NCBI RefSeq assembly: GCF_003071345.1
Contig: NZ_QCYK01000001.1
Location: 806,001 to 870,000 of the forward strand
DNA: 64,000 bases
Direction: 5' to 3'
Source: Chitinophaga parva
Lineage (GTDB): Bacteria; Bacteroidota; Bacteroidia; Chitinophagales; Chitinophagaceae
A program made the position numbers and the translations under genes. A model generated the notes under the pieces. It made no database searches and was not told the DNA's origin. It saw only the letters and a list, made by a program, of their open reading frames with translations. Every line of letters starts with the position of its first letter. Within the stretch, counting starts at the first letter, position 1. Below are positions 43,294 to 52,186 of this stretch, in pieces.

Positions 43294-44487
43294 CTACTCT
43301 TTTTTAGGCGATAGGGTCAGTGTTTTTCCATTTAAGGTGACGTCTAAGTCGGTTGCTTGCATAACACTGAGCATGACTGCGGCATCATAGGACCGCGGGA
43401 AAACACCCGTAAAGTGCCGGCTGCCAATTCCTCCCTTTAGGACAGCATGGATATCGTACCATTTCTCCAGTTGGTACATGATGGTTGCCATATCCGTACT
43501 CCGAAAATCAAACAGGCCGTTTTTCCATGCTACCACAGCAGTGGTATCTACCAGCTGCTGGTGCAAGGCACCCTTTGCGTCGATACCGACTTGCTGACCT
43601 GGTTGCAATACCTTACTGCCGCCGGTAGTACTGACTTGTACCTTACCACGAAGCAGAGTGATGGTGGAACTCGGACGGTCGTTGTAAGCGTTGACGTTAA
43701 AGGCAGTGCCCAGCACGGTCGTCTGACTCGTGGCGGTGGTGACAATAAAGGGTTGGTGAGCCTTGGCGGCCACCTCAAAGAAAGCCTCACCCTGGACCGT
43801 CACTGATCTGGAAGAGGGTCCGAAGGCCACCGGATAGGTGATCTTTGTATCGGCATTGAGCCAGACCCGTGTTCCATCTGGCAGCTGCAGCCGGTAGGTC
43901 CCACCGCGGGGGGTGGATACCGTATTATATCCACTCCCTGCCGGGCCGGCGTCGGGTAGGGCCTGATAGGAAAGCAGACCGGTATCTGGGGTTGACAAGT
44001 GGCTGGAGCCCTGCGTGAGCGAAAGCGGGCGGCTGCCGTTTCCAAGCGACAAGGTGCTGCCATCGCTCAAGGTAAGGGTGGCTTTTTGAGAACCTGGAGC
44101 GATATGTAAGGAATCGGCATTTTGGGGGATTACGGCCATTTGGGACTGCGCCTTTTTTGAAGGAGCCAGGTAAAAAAGCAGCATGGCCAGGACGAAAATG
44201 AGGGAGGCAGCGCCTGCCCAGTATTTAGGCCGCCGGTACCAGACCACTGCGGCCCTGGTGTGCTGGCTGGCGCCTTCCAGTTGGATAAGGGACAAGGCTT
44301 TGCGGGCTTGATCGGGTGTTGAGCCGCCTTTAAAATACCCGGAGGCAAATCCCTTGTCGATGAAGGCTTCAAACTCGACCTGATAAACGGGATCCTCTGC
44401 GGCGGTGAGTAGTTCTTGCAATTCTGCTCCTGACAGTTTATCATCGTAGTACAGCTGCAAAAGGGCTGTAAATCTTTCCTTTGTCAT
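43294..44487 (-). CDS. FecR-family anti-sigma factor
   Basis: 397 residues. The N-terminal cytosolic region (about 1-85) precedes one membrane helix (about 88-108, WAGAASLIFVLAMLLFYLAP). The periplasmic FecR domain (about 180-285) has RGGTYRLQLPDGTRVWLNADTKITYP and VTVQGEAFFEVA. A DUF4974-type C-terminus (about 325-395) includes MATIMYQLEKWYDI and MLSVMQATDLDVTL. It senses the STN domain of the SusC-like receptor and controls the adjacent sigma factor. It lies between the sigma-factor and SusC genes, all on the same strand. Confidence 0.95.
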   Translation of the reverse strand: MTKERFTALLQLYYDDKLSGAELQELLTAAEDPVYQVEFEAFIDKGFASGYFKGGSTPDQARKALSLIQLEGASQHTRAAVVWYRRPKYWAGAASLIFVLAMLLFYLAPSKKAQSQMAVIPQNADSLHIAPGSQKATLTLSDGSTLSLGNGSRPLSLTQGSSHLSTPDTGLLSYQALPDAGPAGSGYNTVSTPRGGTYRLQLPDGTRVWLNADTKITYPVAFGPSSRSVTVQGEAFFEVAAKAHQPFIVTTATSQTTVLGTAFNVNAYNDRPSSTITLLRGKVQVSTTGGSKVLQPGQQVGIDAKGALHQQLVDTTAVVAWKNGLFDFRSTDMATIMYQLEKWYDIHAVLKGGIGSRHFTGVFPRSYDAAVMLSVMQATDLDVTLNGKTLTLSPKKE

Positions 44488-44571
44488 GATGGTAAATTTT
44501 GGGGCGATGGCACTGCCACCAGTATATAGATAACCTGGAGGGGCGGTGGTAGGGTGCCAGTAAAAAATAAA

Positions 44572-45165
44572 TTATTTCAGCAGCCAGGCCATGGCCAGGG
44601 GAAGCAGGTAGGTCTGATACTGGGAAAGGAATTTGCGGATAGAAGCCAGCGATTTGGAGATGTGTTCTTTTACGGTAGGCACGGAGATGCCCATAATGCG
44701 AGAAATGTCTTTGTGGGCCAGTCCCTGGTCCCGGCTGAGGCGGAAAGCCTGTTGTTGCTTGGGCGGCAGCAGCGTAATAGCTTGCTGGACGAGCTGCTCT
44801 TGTTGGCGTCCCATAAGCAGGTGTTCAGGGTCTGGGGCGCCGGTGGGTGGCACGCTCATTTGTTGTCGCTGGTATTTTTGGAGGATGGTCTGTTTTTTAA
44901 ACCTGGCGACGATCAGGTTGCGGGCGCAAACAAATAGGTAGCTGGAAAGGTTTTCGATCATCTCGGTCTGGTGCCGTTTTTCCCATAAGGTGACAAATAC
45001 CTGCTGGCAGACATCCTCGGCGGCGGCTTTGTCCTTAAGTAGTTTACTGGCCGCGGTAAAAATGCTATCGTAATGATAAAGGAACAGGGTTGAAAATGCC
45101 ACGGCATCATCTTGGGCTAACCTAAAAAGAAGGGCTCTTTCATTATATGGTAGGGGGCGGCTCAT
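44572..45165 (-). CDS. ECF RNA polymerase sigma factor (sigma-70 family)
   Basis: 197 residues from the ATG at 45165 (MSRPLPYNERALLF); a TTG at 45198 is less likely. Region 2 (about 15-85) has FSTLFLYHYDSIFTAASKLLKD and CQQVFVTLWEKRHQ. Region 4 (about 115-175) has ITLLPPKQQQAFRLSRDQGLAHKDISRIMGIS-type helix-turn-helix. A hydrophobic C-terminus (YLLPLAMAWLL) is typical of Bacteroidota FecR-linked sigma factors. It should transcribe the SusCD genes when released by the FecR partner encoded next. Confidence 0.95.
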   Translation of the reverse strand: MSRPLPYNERALLFRLAQDDAVAFSTLFLYHYDSIFTAASKLLKDKAAAEDVCQQVFVTLWEKRHQTEMIENLSSYLFVCARNLIVARFKKQTILQKYQRQQMSVPPTGAPDPEHLLMGRQQEQLVQQAITLLPPKQQQAFRLSRDQGLAHKDISRIMGISVPTVKEHISKSLASIRKFLSQYQTYLLPLAMAWLLK

Positions 45166-45266
45166 GGACCGTAAAAAACAATGGGTTGAGTCGCCCAATT
45201 TAAGGGTTTATTGGTTCATGACCATTTTTTTAGCAGGATTCCTCATCTATTTGACCCGGTTCTGCA

Positions 45267-45560
45267 CTATCCATACCCATCGAACGCCTTCAAATCAGCC
45301 GAGTGACAGGCGATAATAAAATATTGCTGCTCGGTGGCATTTACGGGAAGTGTGGCTTCTAATAATGGTGGAGAAATGCTTTGTTGCATTTTTTCAAACA
45401 TAAGGACAAGTAGCGCCCCGGGCTAAACTTTATCCGTTTTGTTTTTGCCAAAGGGAACTTTCAGAGGTTACCCAATACTCACCGAGCCGGATGAGCCGTC
45501 CCCTTTGCAGGTATAAAACGGCCCTCCAGCCGGGCGAGATTTTAATCAACCTTCTTGGAT
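45267..45560 (-). pseudogene. Gene remnants upstream of the sigma factor (region A)
   Basis: Two short minus-strand pieces remain. One reads KISPGWRAVLYLQRGRLIRL with no start and stops at 45430. The other (45267-45401) reads MFEKMQQSISPP to FIIACHSADLKAFDGYG. A shorter, scrambled copy of both ends recurs at about 47775-47880. They are probably relics of one duplicated gene. The whole 45.2-45.7 kb stretch has no intact gene. Confidence 0.35.
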
Positions 45561-45738
45561 TCGAAGGTCGTTTTGTATATCCTGTTTGTTATTCAAGGAT
45601 GTTTCAATTGTTAAAAGCGATGTGTGTAATTGCTTGTTTACGCAGACGGGCATCCAGCACGGAAAACGCCAGGGTTGACCTTTGAGCTATATTGCAATTT
45701 TGATCAAGTTATACGGTTCAGGGCCCTTGGATCAAGAA

Positions 45739-46137
45739 TTAGTACGCATTCTTCATATTTTTTTGAAAAGTAGAGAATTGTACACGTGCAATGGAATCTA
45801 GGGATTTGCTGGTATAGAATTCCAGCGCCTGATCGATTACCAATTTCTTTTGTTGGAGATCCAAAATCGGAGAAGGCTTTATTTTTTGATAATATGCTCG
45901 TCCCAGGCTATCTGCTTGTCGTATCATACTGTAGTCTCCCAAAAGGTCCGTGTTAAGTGATTCCGAAACGTCTTGCTTCATTATCGTAGAGTCATGCGCT
46001 TTTAGACACCCTATAAAGGCGGTATTTTTATACGCTGTTATCCAATTGCGCTTTTCCTCCCTTGGAGATGGTCCAGTTCGTGTGGACGAACATGCAAATA
46101 GTAGTACGGAAAAAGCTAATAAAATAATGTTTTTCAT
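45739..46137 (-). CDS. Tai4-like immunity lipoprotein
   Basis: 132 residues from the ATG at 46137 (MKNIILL); the frame is open further left but without a good start. A lipoprotein signal ends at C16 (SVLLFACSS). The mature helical domain (WITAYKNTAFIGCLKAHDSTI, then YYQKIKPSP and ALEFYTSKSLDSIARVQF) follows the layout of Tai4 immunity proteins, which bind and inhibit Tae4 type VI amidases in the periplasm. The start codon is 5 bases after the stop of a Tae4-like remnant, the spacing of an effector-immunity pair. It therefore looks like an orphan antidote. Confidence 0.6.
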   Translation of the reverse strand: MKNIILLAFSVLLFACSSTRTGPSPREEKRNWITAYKNTAFIGCLKAHDSTIMKQDVSESLNTDLLGDYSMIRQADSLGRAYYQKIKPSPILDLQQKKLVIDQALEFYTSKSLDSIARVQFSTFQKNMKNAY

Positions 46138-46142
46138 GTTAG

Positions 46143-46298
46143 TTAATTTAAGGCCCACAAATAAATAAAAGCTACACCATCGGCGAAATGGCAACCACGC
46201 TTACAAGTCGAGCCATCGAAAACATCCGCATGGCCGCTTGCTCCAAAATGAGCAGGATAGGCAGGTCGCATGATATATATTCCTTTTTTACCTTGGGA
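46143..46298 (-). pseudogene. C-terminal remnant of a Tae4-type amidase effector
   Basis: In the frame ending at 46143 the last 51 codons read KKGIYIMRPAYPAHFGASGH, then a DVFDG turn and CKRGCHFADG, ending YLWALN. This is the typical end of Tae4-type peptidoglycan amidases (FGASGHATLWDG ... LW). It includes the active-site His in GASGH, but the N-terminal half with the catalytic Cys is missing. A TGA precedes it in frame. The stop codon is 5 bases before the Tai4-like start. Confidence 0.6.
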
Positions 46299-47286
46299 TC
46301 ATATATTGGGTGCCAGCAGGAGGCGGTGTAGTTGGCATTGTATAATTAGGATCAGCATTGCAGCTAACGGGTGGGTAATCGGTAGATACGGATCCCCCTG
46401 CTGGGACGCCTCCCCCCGGGCCGCCTGGATCACTACCACCACCTCCGACTGGGGGGACGACGGCAGGGTCGCAATGCCATTCGGTATAATATCTAAGGCT
46501 TGTGGTACCGGGGGTTGGTGGGTTGTCGCAAGTACATTTTGAAATCTGGTCATAGGTGTGTCCTGCGCAACTACAGGTAGTGCCAGGAGTGGTTGTTACA
46601 GTTACATAAGTAGTAACATCACATTCTGGGCCCTCATCGGGATTGATTATAACAGGGGTGGCGTCGTCAGTTTTCATGGTGTTAATACTCGTTTTCTTTC
46701 GGTCATTCGTCGAGGTTCCACTTGTGTCACGCGGCAGAACAGATTGGCTCACTTGGAGGCCATCTGCAAAAAAATACCTGCTCTTTTTAGTGCCGTCTAA
46801 ATTATTGACCACAATGTCACCGTCGAATGGCCTGTCTACGAGAGATGATAACCATTTGGCAGAGGGTTTTAAGACGACCCATTCGCTAATAACCTGGTTG
46901 TGCTCGTCTTTGTACATCATCAAGAAATTAAGGAATCCGTAAGGGACCATCTGTTTGTCGTTTACCACCGTATACACGTCCTTGCGGTACAGAGGTGCCA
47001 GGACTGCATCAAAATTGCTTTTTAGTACCCTTGTTTGAGCGCCATCCCATTGTGGAGATTGTTCGCCCAAACTGGTATCGGCTTCTTTATAGGCAGGGGA
47101 GGACTTTCGAGCGCTTTTGCCGGCACCAAAATGGGTGGCATAAAATTGCCTCGCTTCCTCGATGGATAATGATCTGCTGCCGGAGCTACTCTGAGGTATA
47201 ATCTCTCGTTTACATGACGACAGGTAAATGAGCATAGCGGCAACCGAAACTACTAGCATACCCAAATAGGTAAGGTTCTTTTTCAT
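46288..47286 (-). CDS. Secreted lipoprotein with Pro/Gly-rich Cys-containing tail, toxin carrier-like
   Basis: 332 residues. A lipoprotein signal ends at C25 (IYLSSCKRE). The segment SIEEARQFYATHFGAGKS is followed by a beta-rich globular part (about 80-190). A Cys-containing stretch (TCSCAGHTYDQISKCTCDNPP) and a Pro/Gly-rich tail ending QYMIPR complete it. The first 200 residues resemble carrier regions of Bacteroidota secreted toxins, but no toxin domain is present. The stop codon lies directly before the Tae4-like remnant in another frame, so its original C-terminus may have been replaced. Confidence 0.6.
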   Translation of the reverse strand: MKKNLTYLGMLVVSVAAMLIYLSSCKREIIPQSSSGSRSLSIEEARQFYATHFGAGKSARKSSPAYKEADTSLGEQSPQWDGAQTRVLKSNFDAVLAPLYRKDVYTVVNDKQMVPYGFLNFLMMYKDEHNQVISEWVVLKPSAKWLSSLVDRPFDGDIVVNNLDGTKKSRYFFADGLQVSQSVLPRDTSGTSTNDRKKTSINTMKTDDATPVIINPDEGPECDVTTYVTVTTTPGTTCSCAGHTYDQISKCTCDNPPTPGTTSLRYYTEWHCDPAVVPPVGGGGSDPGGPGGGVPAGGSVSTDYPPVSCNADPNYTMPTTPPPAGTQYMIPR

Positions 47287-47879
47287 AAAAGTTCAGCTGT
47301 TTGAGTGGGGTGAGAATTTTGTTAATAACAACGCGGTTAACCTATTGATGGCTTTATTTAGGCCAGAGATAAAAACGATTGTAATTGAAAAATGAACTTA
47401 ATTCCGACAGCCAAACTATTACCGGCTAGCGTAGAAGATTTTTCGTGAAAGAGGTCGATGCGCTTTCCTCTCATGCCACGGTACAGACGGATAACTACTT
47501 TTTGGACTATACGATTCAATAATACCAAAAATGACCATAAAAAAGCAAACATTTTTTTATTCCGTGTTGGACGAAGTGGCTTAACAGCTATTTGTCCTGA
47601 TCCAGCACAGGGAAAATGAAGGCGAGATTACCTTTTTTAAAGAGCCTGCATGGCCTTATGCATTCTTTTTTGAAGGTACACTAGTAGGTGTACGGTAGCG
47701 CAGTCTTGGCATGGCCCTACAGGCTGCCATCGAAATTCTCATGGAATAATTGATCCTATCCTTCTTCCATGCCATCATACTCGATAGAACGCCTCCAGGT
47801 CGGCCGTGCTCCAGCTCAAAATTGGTTAGAAACAGCCCAGCAGCCGGGTGAGATATTTTTACTGTGTCGCCATCCCCCC
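47287..47879. other. Gene-poor region with degenerate sequence (region B)
   Basis: About 590 bases without an intact gene. Near 47775-47880 on the minus strand lie scrambled matches to region A (K-I-S-x-P-A-A and STADLEAFYRV). The rest has short frames only. A 64-residue minus-strand frame (47358-47552) is hydrophobic but has no support. Confidence 0.4.
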
Positions 47880-48206
47880 TTATACGGATGGCCCTAAAAC
47901 GTAGGCGGCGGCTCCCGGGATACCAAAGCCGACATGGACGTACTGGCAGTCAGCCATGCCGATTAGGATGGTCGCTTCTTCTAAAAGCCGGCCAGCTGCT
48001 TGGGCGCTGGGGGAATCCAGGTCAAATCCATGGGGCATGATGGCAAAGCTGGCCAGCCGGCCAGCCAGGCTATTACAGACGGGAGAAAGCAACCGGACGT
48101 AGTCGGGGCCTTGGCCCCAGAGGAGTCTACGAAGCTGTTCATGAAGTAGGTGGATTTCGCCGAGGCCTCCGATGGCGATGATGGCATTATGTTGGAAAGT
48201 GTTCAT
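47880..48206 (-). CDS. Small hypothetical protein after the T4CP gene
   Basis: 108 residues from the ATG at 48206 (MNTFQHNAIIAIGGLGEI); the frame is open upstream without a good start. It is soluble, with a hydrophobic N-terminal strand (AIIAIGGLGEIHLL) and a Gly/Ala-rich C-terminus (HVGFGIPGAAAYVLGPS). No family is recognised. It lies 19 bases after the coupling-protein stop codon and probably shares its transcript. Confidence 0.5.
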   Translation of the reverse strand: MNTFQHNAIIAIGGLGEIHLLHEQLRRLLWGQGPDYVRLLSPVCNSLAGRLASFAIMPHGFDLDSPSAQAAGRLLEEATILIGMADCQYVHVGFGIPGAAAYVLGPSV

Positions 48207-48225
48207 GGCAACGTTTTTTGCTTGT

Positions 48226-50227
48226 TTAGGATGGTTTGGATGGGTCCACAAAGAGCAGGTGCGCAAGGTTGGGATCACTCTTGATGCGCTCCATTTCTGA
48301 CTGGACAATGTCAAATACTTCGTTCTTTATGGTGATGAAGTGGTCTTGTACTTCCTGGTCAGTGATGTTTCTTACTTTGGGTAAGGGTTTGTATGCTTTC
48401 TCCTGCGCGTTGATGGCCGGAAAGTCCAGGTCCAGCCGGCAGTGAAAGGCTTTGTATTTGATACGCTGATCGGGGTTGTCGGCTACCATGCCGACGAACT
48501 CTCCGGAGGACAGGTTGGCGATCCTGCTGGGGGGCACAGCCAGGTCCAGCTGCGTATTACGGGAAACGGAAGTATCCTGACGGTTAATGGAAACGCTTTC
48601 TCGCTGTTGGACGATCTTTCCAATGCGGTCGCTGACAAGTTTGGCAGTATCGCCCACCGCCTGGCCGCAGAAGATATTAGAACAAATGTTCATGATCACT
48701 TCTGCCTGTTCGCGGGAATAGTCTTTTTTGAGCTGCGCGTAATCCTGGATGGCTAAAATGATGGCAACGCGGTTATCGATACCCGCGAGCGATCGCTATT
48801 AAATTTTCTATCCCATTCCAGAAAATGGAAGAAAATTCGTCACAAATGATTCCGCATTTTTCCATGCCTTTTTTTGCGACCAGTCGACCCACGCGGGTAA
48901 TGTATAATGAAAGTACTGCACCATAGATTTGGACCTTGCTCGGGTTGTTGCCCACCGCTACGATTTTGGGATCATCGGGATTATTGATGTCCAGGCTGAA
49001 GTCATCACCACTCAAAATATAATAGAGCTGGGGAGAGGTCAGGCGGGCCATCGCAATTTTTGCACTCGCTATCTGCCCCTCGAGTTGTTCGAGCGCTCGG
49101 TGTTGATAGGCCGACGCGAAAACATTGACGAGCCCCTCGATGGTTGGCTCAGACTGCAGCACCGGGAAGAGGTCATCGTATGGCATGCCCATAAGTTCGA
49201 TCACATGCGGGAGTGTACAGAAGGCGCCATCCTTGTATTTGCGCAAATACCAAATGCAGGCGGTAACAAAGTTGATAGCACTCTCCACCCAGAAATCCCC
49301 AATTTTTTTTATCCACTCGCGGTTTAAACCCAACAGGATGGTACGGGCGGCCTCCGATGCATCCGTGATATCGAGCATGGTGGATGGCTCCAATGGATTG
49401 CACCGGTGGGAAAGGCTCAAATCGTCAAAGTTGACGAAGTAGAAGGCAGGCGGCTTTCTGAAATTGCCTTTATACTGCAGCATGGCATTATAGGCAATAA
49501 GAGAAAGGTCGGGGAACTTGAAATCGTATAAAAAAAGACAGTAGCCCTTCTCTATCATTTGGTAGATAGAGGGCCGGATCAGTCCCACGGACTTGGCCGC
49601 GCCGGGTCCGCCAATTATCAAGGAGGCACGAAACGGATTGACTACCGAAATCCACATCTTCCGCAGCTGGCCTTTCAGGTTATAGGTAGCCGGAAAGTTT
49701 AGGCTGTAGGGGTTGTCGAGCCTTTCTTCCTGTTGGGGGAAAGACTCATTTTCTTCATTAAAGACGTCTTTGCCCAGGTTGATCTTGATGAGGCGGGACA
49801 CTTTGGCACCACCGGCTAAAATGAGTATAAATCCTAGTCCAGTGGCAAGGATATAAATGACGGCAAGGTCAGTGGCTGCCAGCGTCAAATAGAAAAGAAA
49901 GCCGCTACCGAAATAAAGCGCCAGCCCCGCGACCAGGTATTGGATAATGGTTTTACCCTTGATCTTTTCCTCTTTTTTGCCGCGCTCTCCCACCAGGGAA
50001 ATGGCAAGAATACCAAGGGCCATCGCTTTGCTCAGGTGCAAATTGTTAAACAGGCCGGTATTACTAAAACCGGTCAGCATGTCATGGACGATGCGGGTGG
50101 TTAGGCCCCACTGGTCAAAAGCGCTATAACAAAAAATATAAAAATGGAGTAGTAGTAATACTACACTTGCCTTTCTGAGCAGGTCTATGGTCGACCTGAG
50201 TGCTTGTTGATTTTCTCCTGAATCCAT
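48226..50227 (-). pseudogene. Conjugation coupling protein (VirD4/T4CP, MobC-TraG type) interrupted by a +1 frameshift
   Basis: The first part (48773-50227, 484 residues) has N-terminal membrane helices, Walker A in GGPGAAKS and a Walker B region ending CGIICDEFSSIFWNGIENLIAIARGYR before TAA. The second part (48226-48782) continues in the next frame: NRVAIILAIQDYAQLKKDYS, REQAEVIMNICSNIFCGQAV and SVSINRQDTSVSRNTQ, exactly the family's expected continuation. The 2,002-base length is one base over a multiple of three. T4CP delivers the relaxase-DNA complex to the mating channel, so disruption should block transfer. Sequencing error or recoding are alternatives. Confidence 0.85.
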
Positions 50228-50282
50228 ATTTGACGTTTTTTCATTTTCACAAATGAGGTGTTAGCAGGCGCACAGCGGCGCC

Positions 50283-51800
50283 TTACGAGCTTTTCTTCTT
50301 TTTCTTTTTGCGGGCTTCCGCCAGCAGTTCCCGGGGTAGGTAGGAGCCGGATGGCCCGCCCTCGAACATGGCTTCCACTACGTGATCGATTTGGGTCTGT
50401 AGCGTAAGGGGAATAGTAAAGTCGGTAGCCGCTGCTTCCATCCGGCCCAGGAAGGCGGAGTAAAAGGGCAGTCCTTGCAAGACCCGGATAAGCCGGGAGG
50501 TCAGTTCGGGAGAAAGACTGTTTGCTTTGAAATAGGCGTTTAGCTTTCCGTCAGCCGGTGTGTAGGACTGGGGCTCGGTAGAAATGTGGCCGAGCCGGTA
50601 AACACGAGACCCATCAGGACGCTGGACGGCCGATACCATGAGCCCTTGTTTGGCCCATCGCGCCATCACTTTGGGCAGGCCGCCAGTGTAGTCGGTGTTT
50701 GCCAGGATGTTTTGAACGAAATGTTGATTGAAGGCAATTTCATCAGCAGGGCCGGTGGCAATCGAAGCGAAGACGCTGGCGGCGCTGTAGGCCAGTCCCA
50801 GCTCCGTACCTTCAAAGGCGCAAAAGGTTTTATTGTCTACGAAGGTGCAGCTGGGCCCACCGGTAGTTTGATCTACCCCGATGTGGACAAAGACCCCGTC
50901 GGTTGCAAGCAGGTTTTTAAGTTCGGCCAGGTCCCTACCCTTGCGCAGTGCATGGTCCACCACCCGGATTAGGCGGCCTTTGAACTTATCGCGGGTCGGG
51001 GCTTTCTTAACAAAGAGTTCCTGCAGTTTCTTTAAGGTCGGTTTCTCGTAGATGGTGCTGGCTTTAATGGCATTGCCAACGCGCTGTCCGGTGTCGTCTA
51101 TCAACTGATAGGATAAGCCACCCTGCTCATGTGCTATGGATCCCGGTTTACCGCGATAGGCTGCTACGTTAAACTGGTGCAAAATGGCGTCTAGGCCTTC
51201 CAGGCTGCTGAACTTATAATGCCATATCGAAGACCGGACCACATTGGAGATCGAGGCCTTTGTTTCGGCTTTGCTGTAGGTGACCTTGGGGATGTCGATG
51301 GCCGAAAGCAGATAGGCGGACTTCTTCTCCTGGGCACTGGCGGCCACCAGCCCAAATTCCTGTTCCACGGCCATGCGGGCGGGCTCTGAAACATCGCGGC
51401 CGATATAGTGCAAGCTAATGCGGTCACCATCTGACTTTATATTGGTGGTGGCGACGTGAAGGTGCGGATGATGGGTGTCGTTGTGGCGATAAATGAGATA
51501 GGGTTGGTCCCCGAAGCCGATACGCTGCATATAGGACCTGGCAATGTCTACCATCTGCTGGTCTGAGAGTTTTTCGGATGGATGGAATGCCAGGGAAATA
51601 TGGACGGCATTTGTTTGTGCGATCCTGTTACGGTCTTGCAGGTCGGTAAAGCGAAATAGTTTGCTTTTAAAGTCCAGCTCATCTGGCCTGCAGCCAAAAC
51701 CTTCCGCACCTATGCAGGAGGCCTTGCCGGCTTTGACTTTATTCTCATTATAATTGAGAATGCCACGGATGGTCTTTCCCGGTTTTACTTTTGCAACCAT
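50283..51800 (-). CDS. mobB: Mobilization relaxase (MobB-type, MOBP-like)
   Basis: 505 residues. The N-terminal 200 residues form the relaxase domain: MVAKVKPGKTIRGILNYNENK at the start and the three-His metal motif HNDTHHPHLHVA (H106, H110/H111, H113/H115). These bind metal and cleave one strand at oriT. The C-terminal 300 residues are family-specific with a basic end (KKKKKSS). It lies upstream of the coupling-protein gene and overlaps the end of the accessory gene at 51785 by 16 bases. The length is normal for Bacteroidota relaxases. Confidence 0.9.
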   Translation of the reverse strand: MVAKVKPGKTIRGILNYNENKVKAGKASCIGAEGFGCRPDELDFKSKLFRFTDLQDRNRIAQTNAVHISLAFHPSEKLSDQQMVDIARSYMQRIGFGDQPYLIYRHNDTHHPHLHVATTNIKSDGDRISLHYIGRDVSEPARMAVEQEFGLVAASAQEKKSAYLLSAIDIPKVTYSKAETKASISNVVRSSIWHYKFSSLEGLDAILHQFNVAAYRGKPGSIAHEQGGLSYQLIDDTGQRVGNAIKASTIYEKPTLKKLQELFVKKAPTRDKFKGRLIRVVDHALRKGRDLAELKNLLATDGVFVHIGVDQTTGGPSCTFVDNKTFCAFEGTELGLAYSAASVFASIATGPADEIAFNQHFVQNILANTDYTGGLPKVMARWAKQGLMVSAVQRPDGSRVYRLGHISTEPQSYTPADGKLNAYFKANSLSPELTSRLIRVLQGLPFYSAFLGRMEAAATDFTIPLTLQTQIDHVVEAMFEGGPSGSYLPRELLAEARKKKKKKSS

Positions 51801-52186
51801 TTTAAGGCCAGTTGAGAAATGAGTGGATATATCTTTTCGAGTTGACGTTGCACCTGTGAGATGGTGGCGTCGGCCTGCAGCAGCAGGGCGGCTTTACCCG
51901 GTTGGCCCTTGAGGCTATTGAGATGGCGGGTGACCTGGTTTAAATTATTGCCTATGGCCGAAAGTTCCCGGCGCAGTAGCACCAGTTCCTCCATGACCAC
52001 GGCCAAAGACCCATCCTTGGTGTAGACGGTGACCGGCTCCTTTGCAAGGAGGGCCCGCAGCAGTTCACTCATGTTGCGATACCGGGTCTGCCCGATCAGG
52101 GAAGATAAGCGGGCAAATTCCTTTTCACTGATGCGAGTCTTTACGTCATGGACCAGCAGCTCCTTTTGCTTGGTTGCCTTTTGCAT
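51785..52186 (-). CDS. Relaxosome accessory protein (MobA/MobC-like)
   Basis: 133 residues. An N-terminal segment (VHDVKTRISEKEFARLSSLIGQTRYRNMSELLRALLAKEP) has the ribbon-helix-helix character of mobilization accessory proteins. The segment LRRELSAIGNNLNQVTRHLN (about 90-110) matches the RREL-x-(G/I)-x-N-x-NQ motif of these proteins. It should bind near oriT and help the relaxase. It overlaps the relaxase gene and is preceded by the hairpin-rich region at 52187. Confidence 0.8.
   Translation of the reverse strand: MQKATKQKELLVHDVKTRISEKEFARLSSLIGQTRYRNMSELLRALLAKEPVTVYTKDGSLAVVMEELVLLRRELSAIGNNLNQVTRHLNSLKGQPGKAALLLQADATISQVQRQLEKIYPLISQLALKWLQK

Noticed and set aside
45491..45685. Plus-strand frame of 64 residues
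   Set aside because: It lies antisense to the region A remnants and has no signal or conserved pattern.
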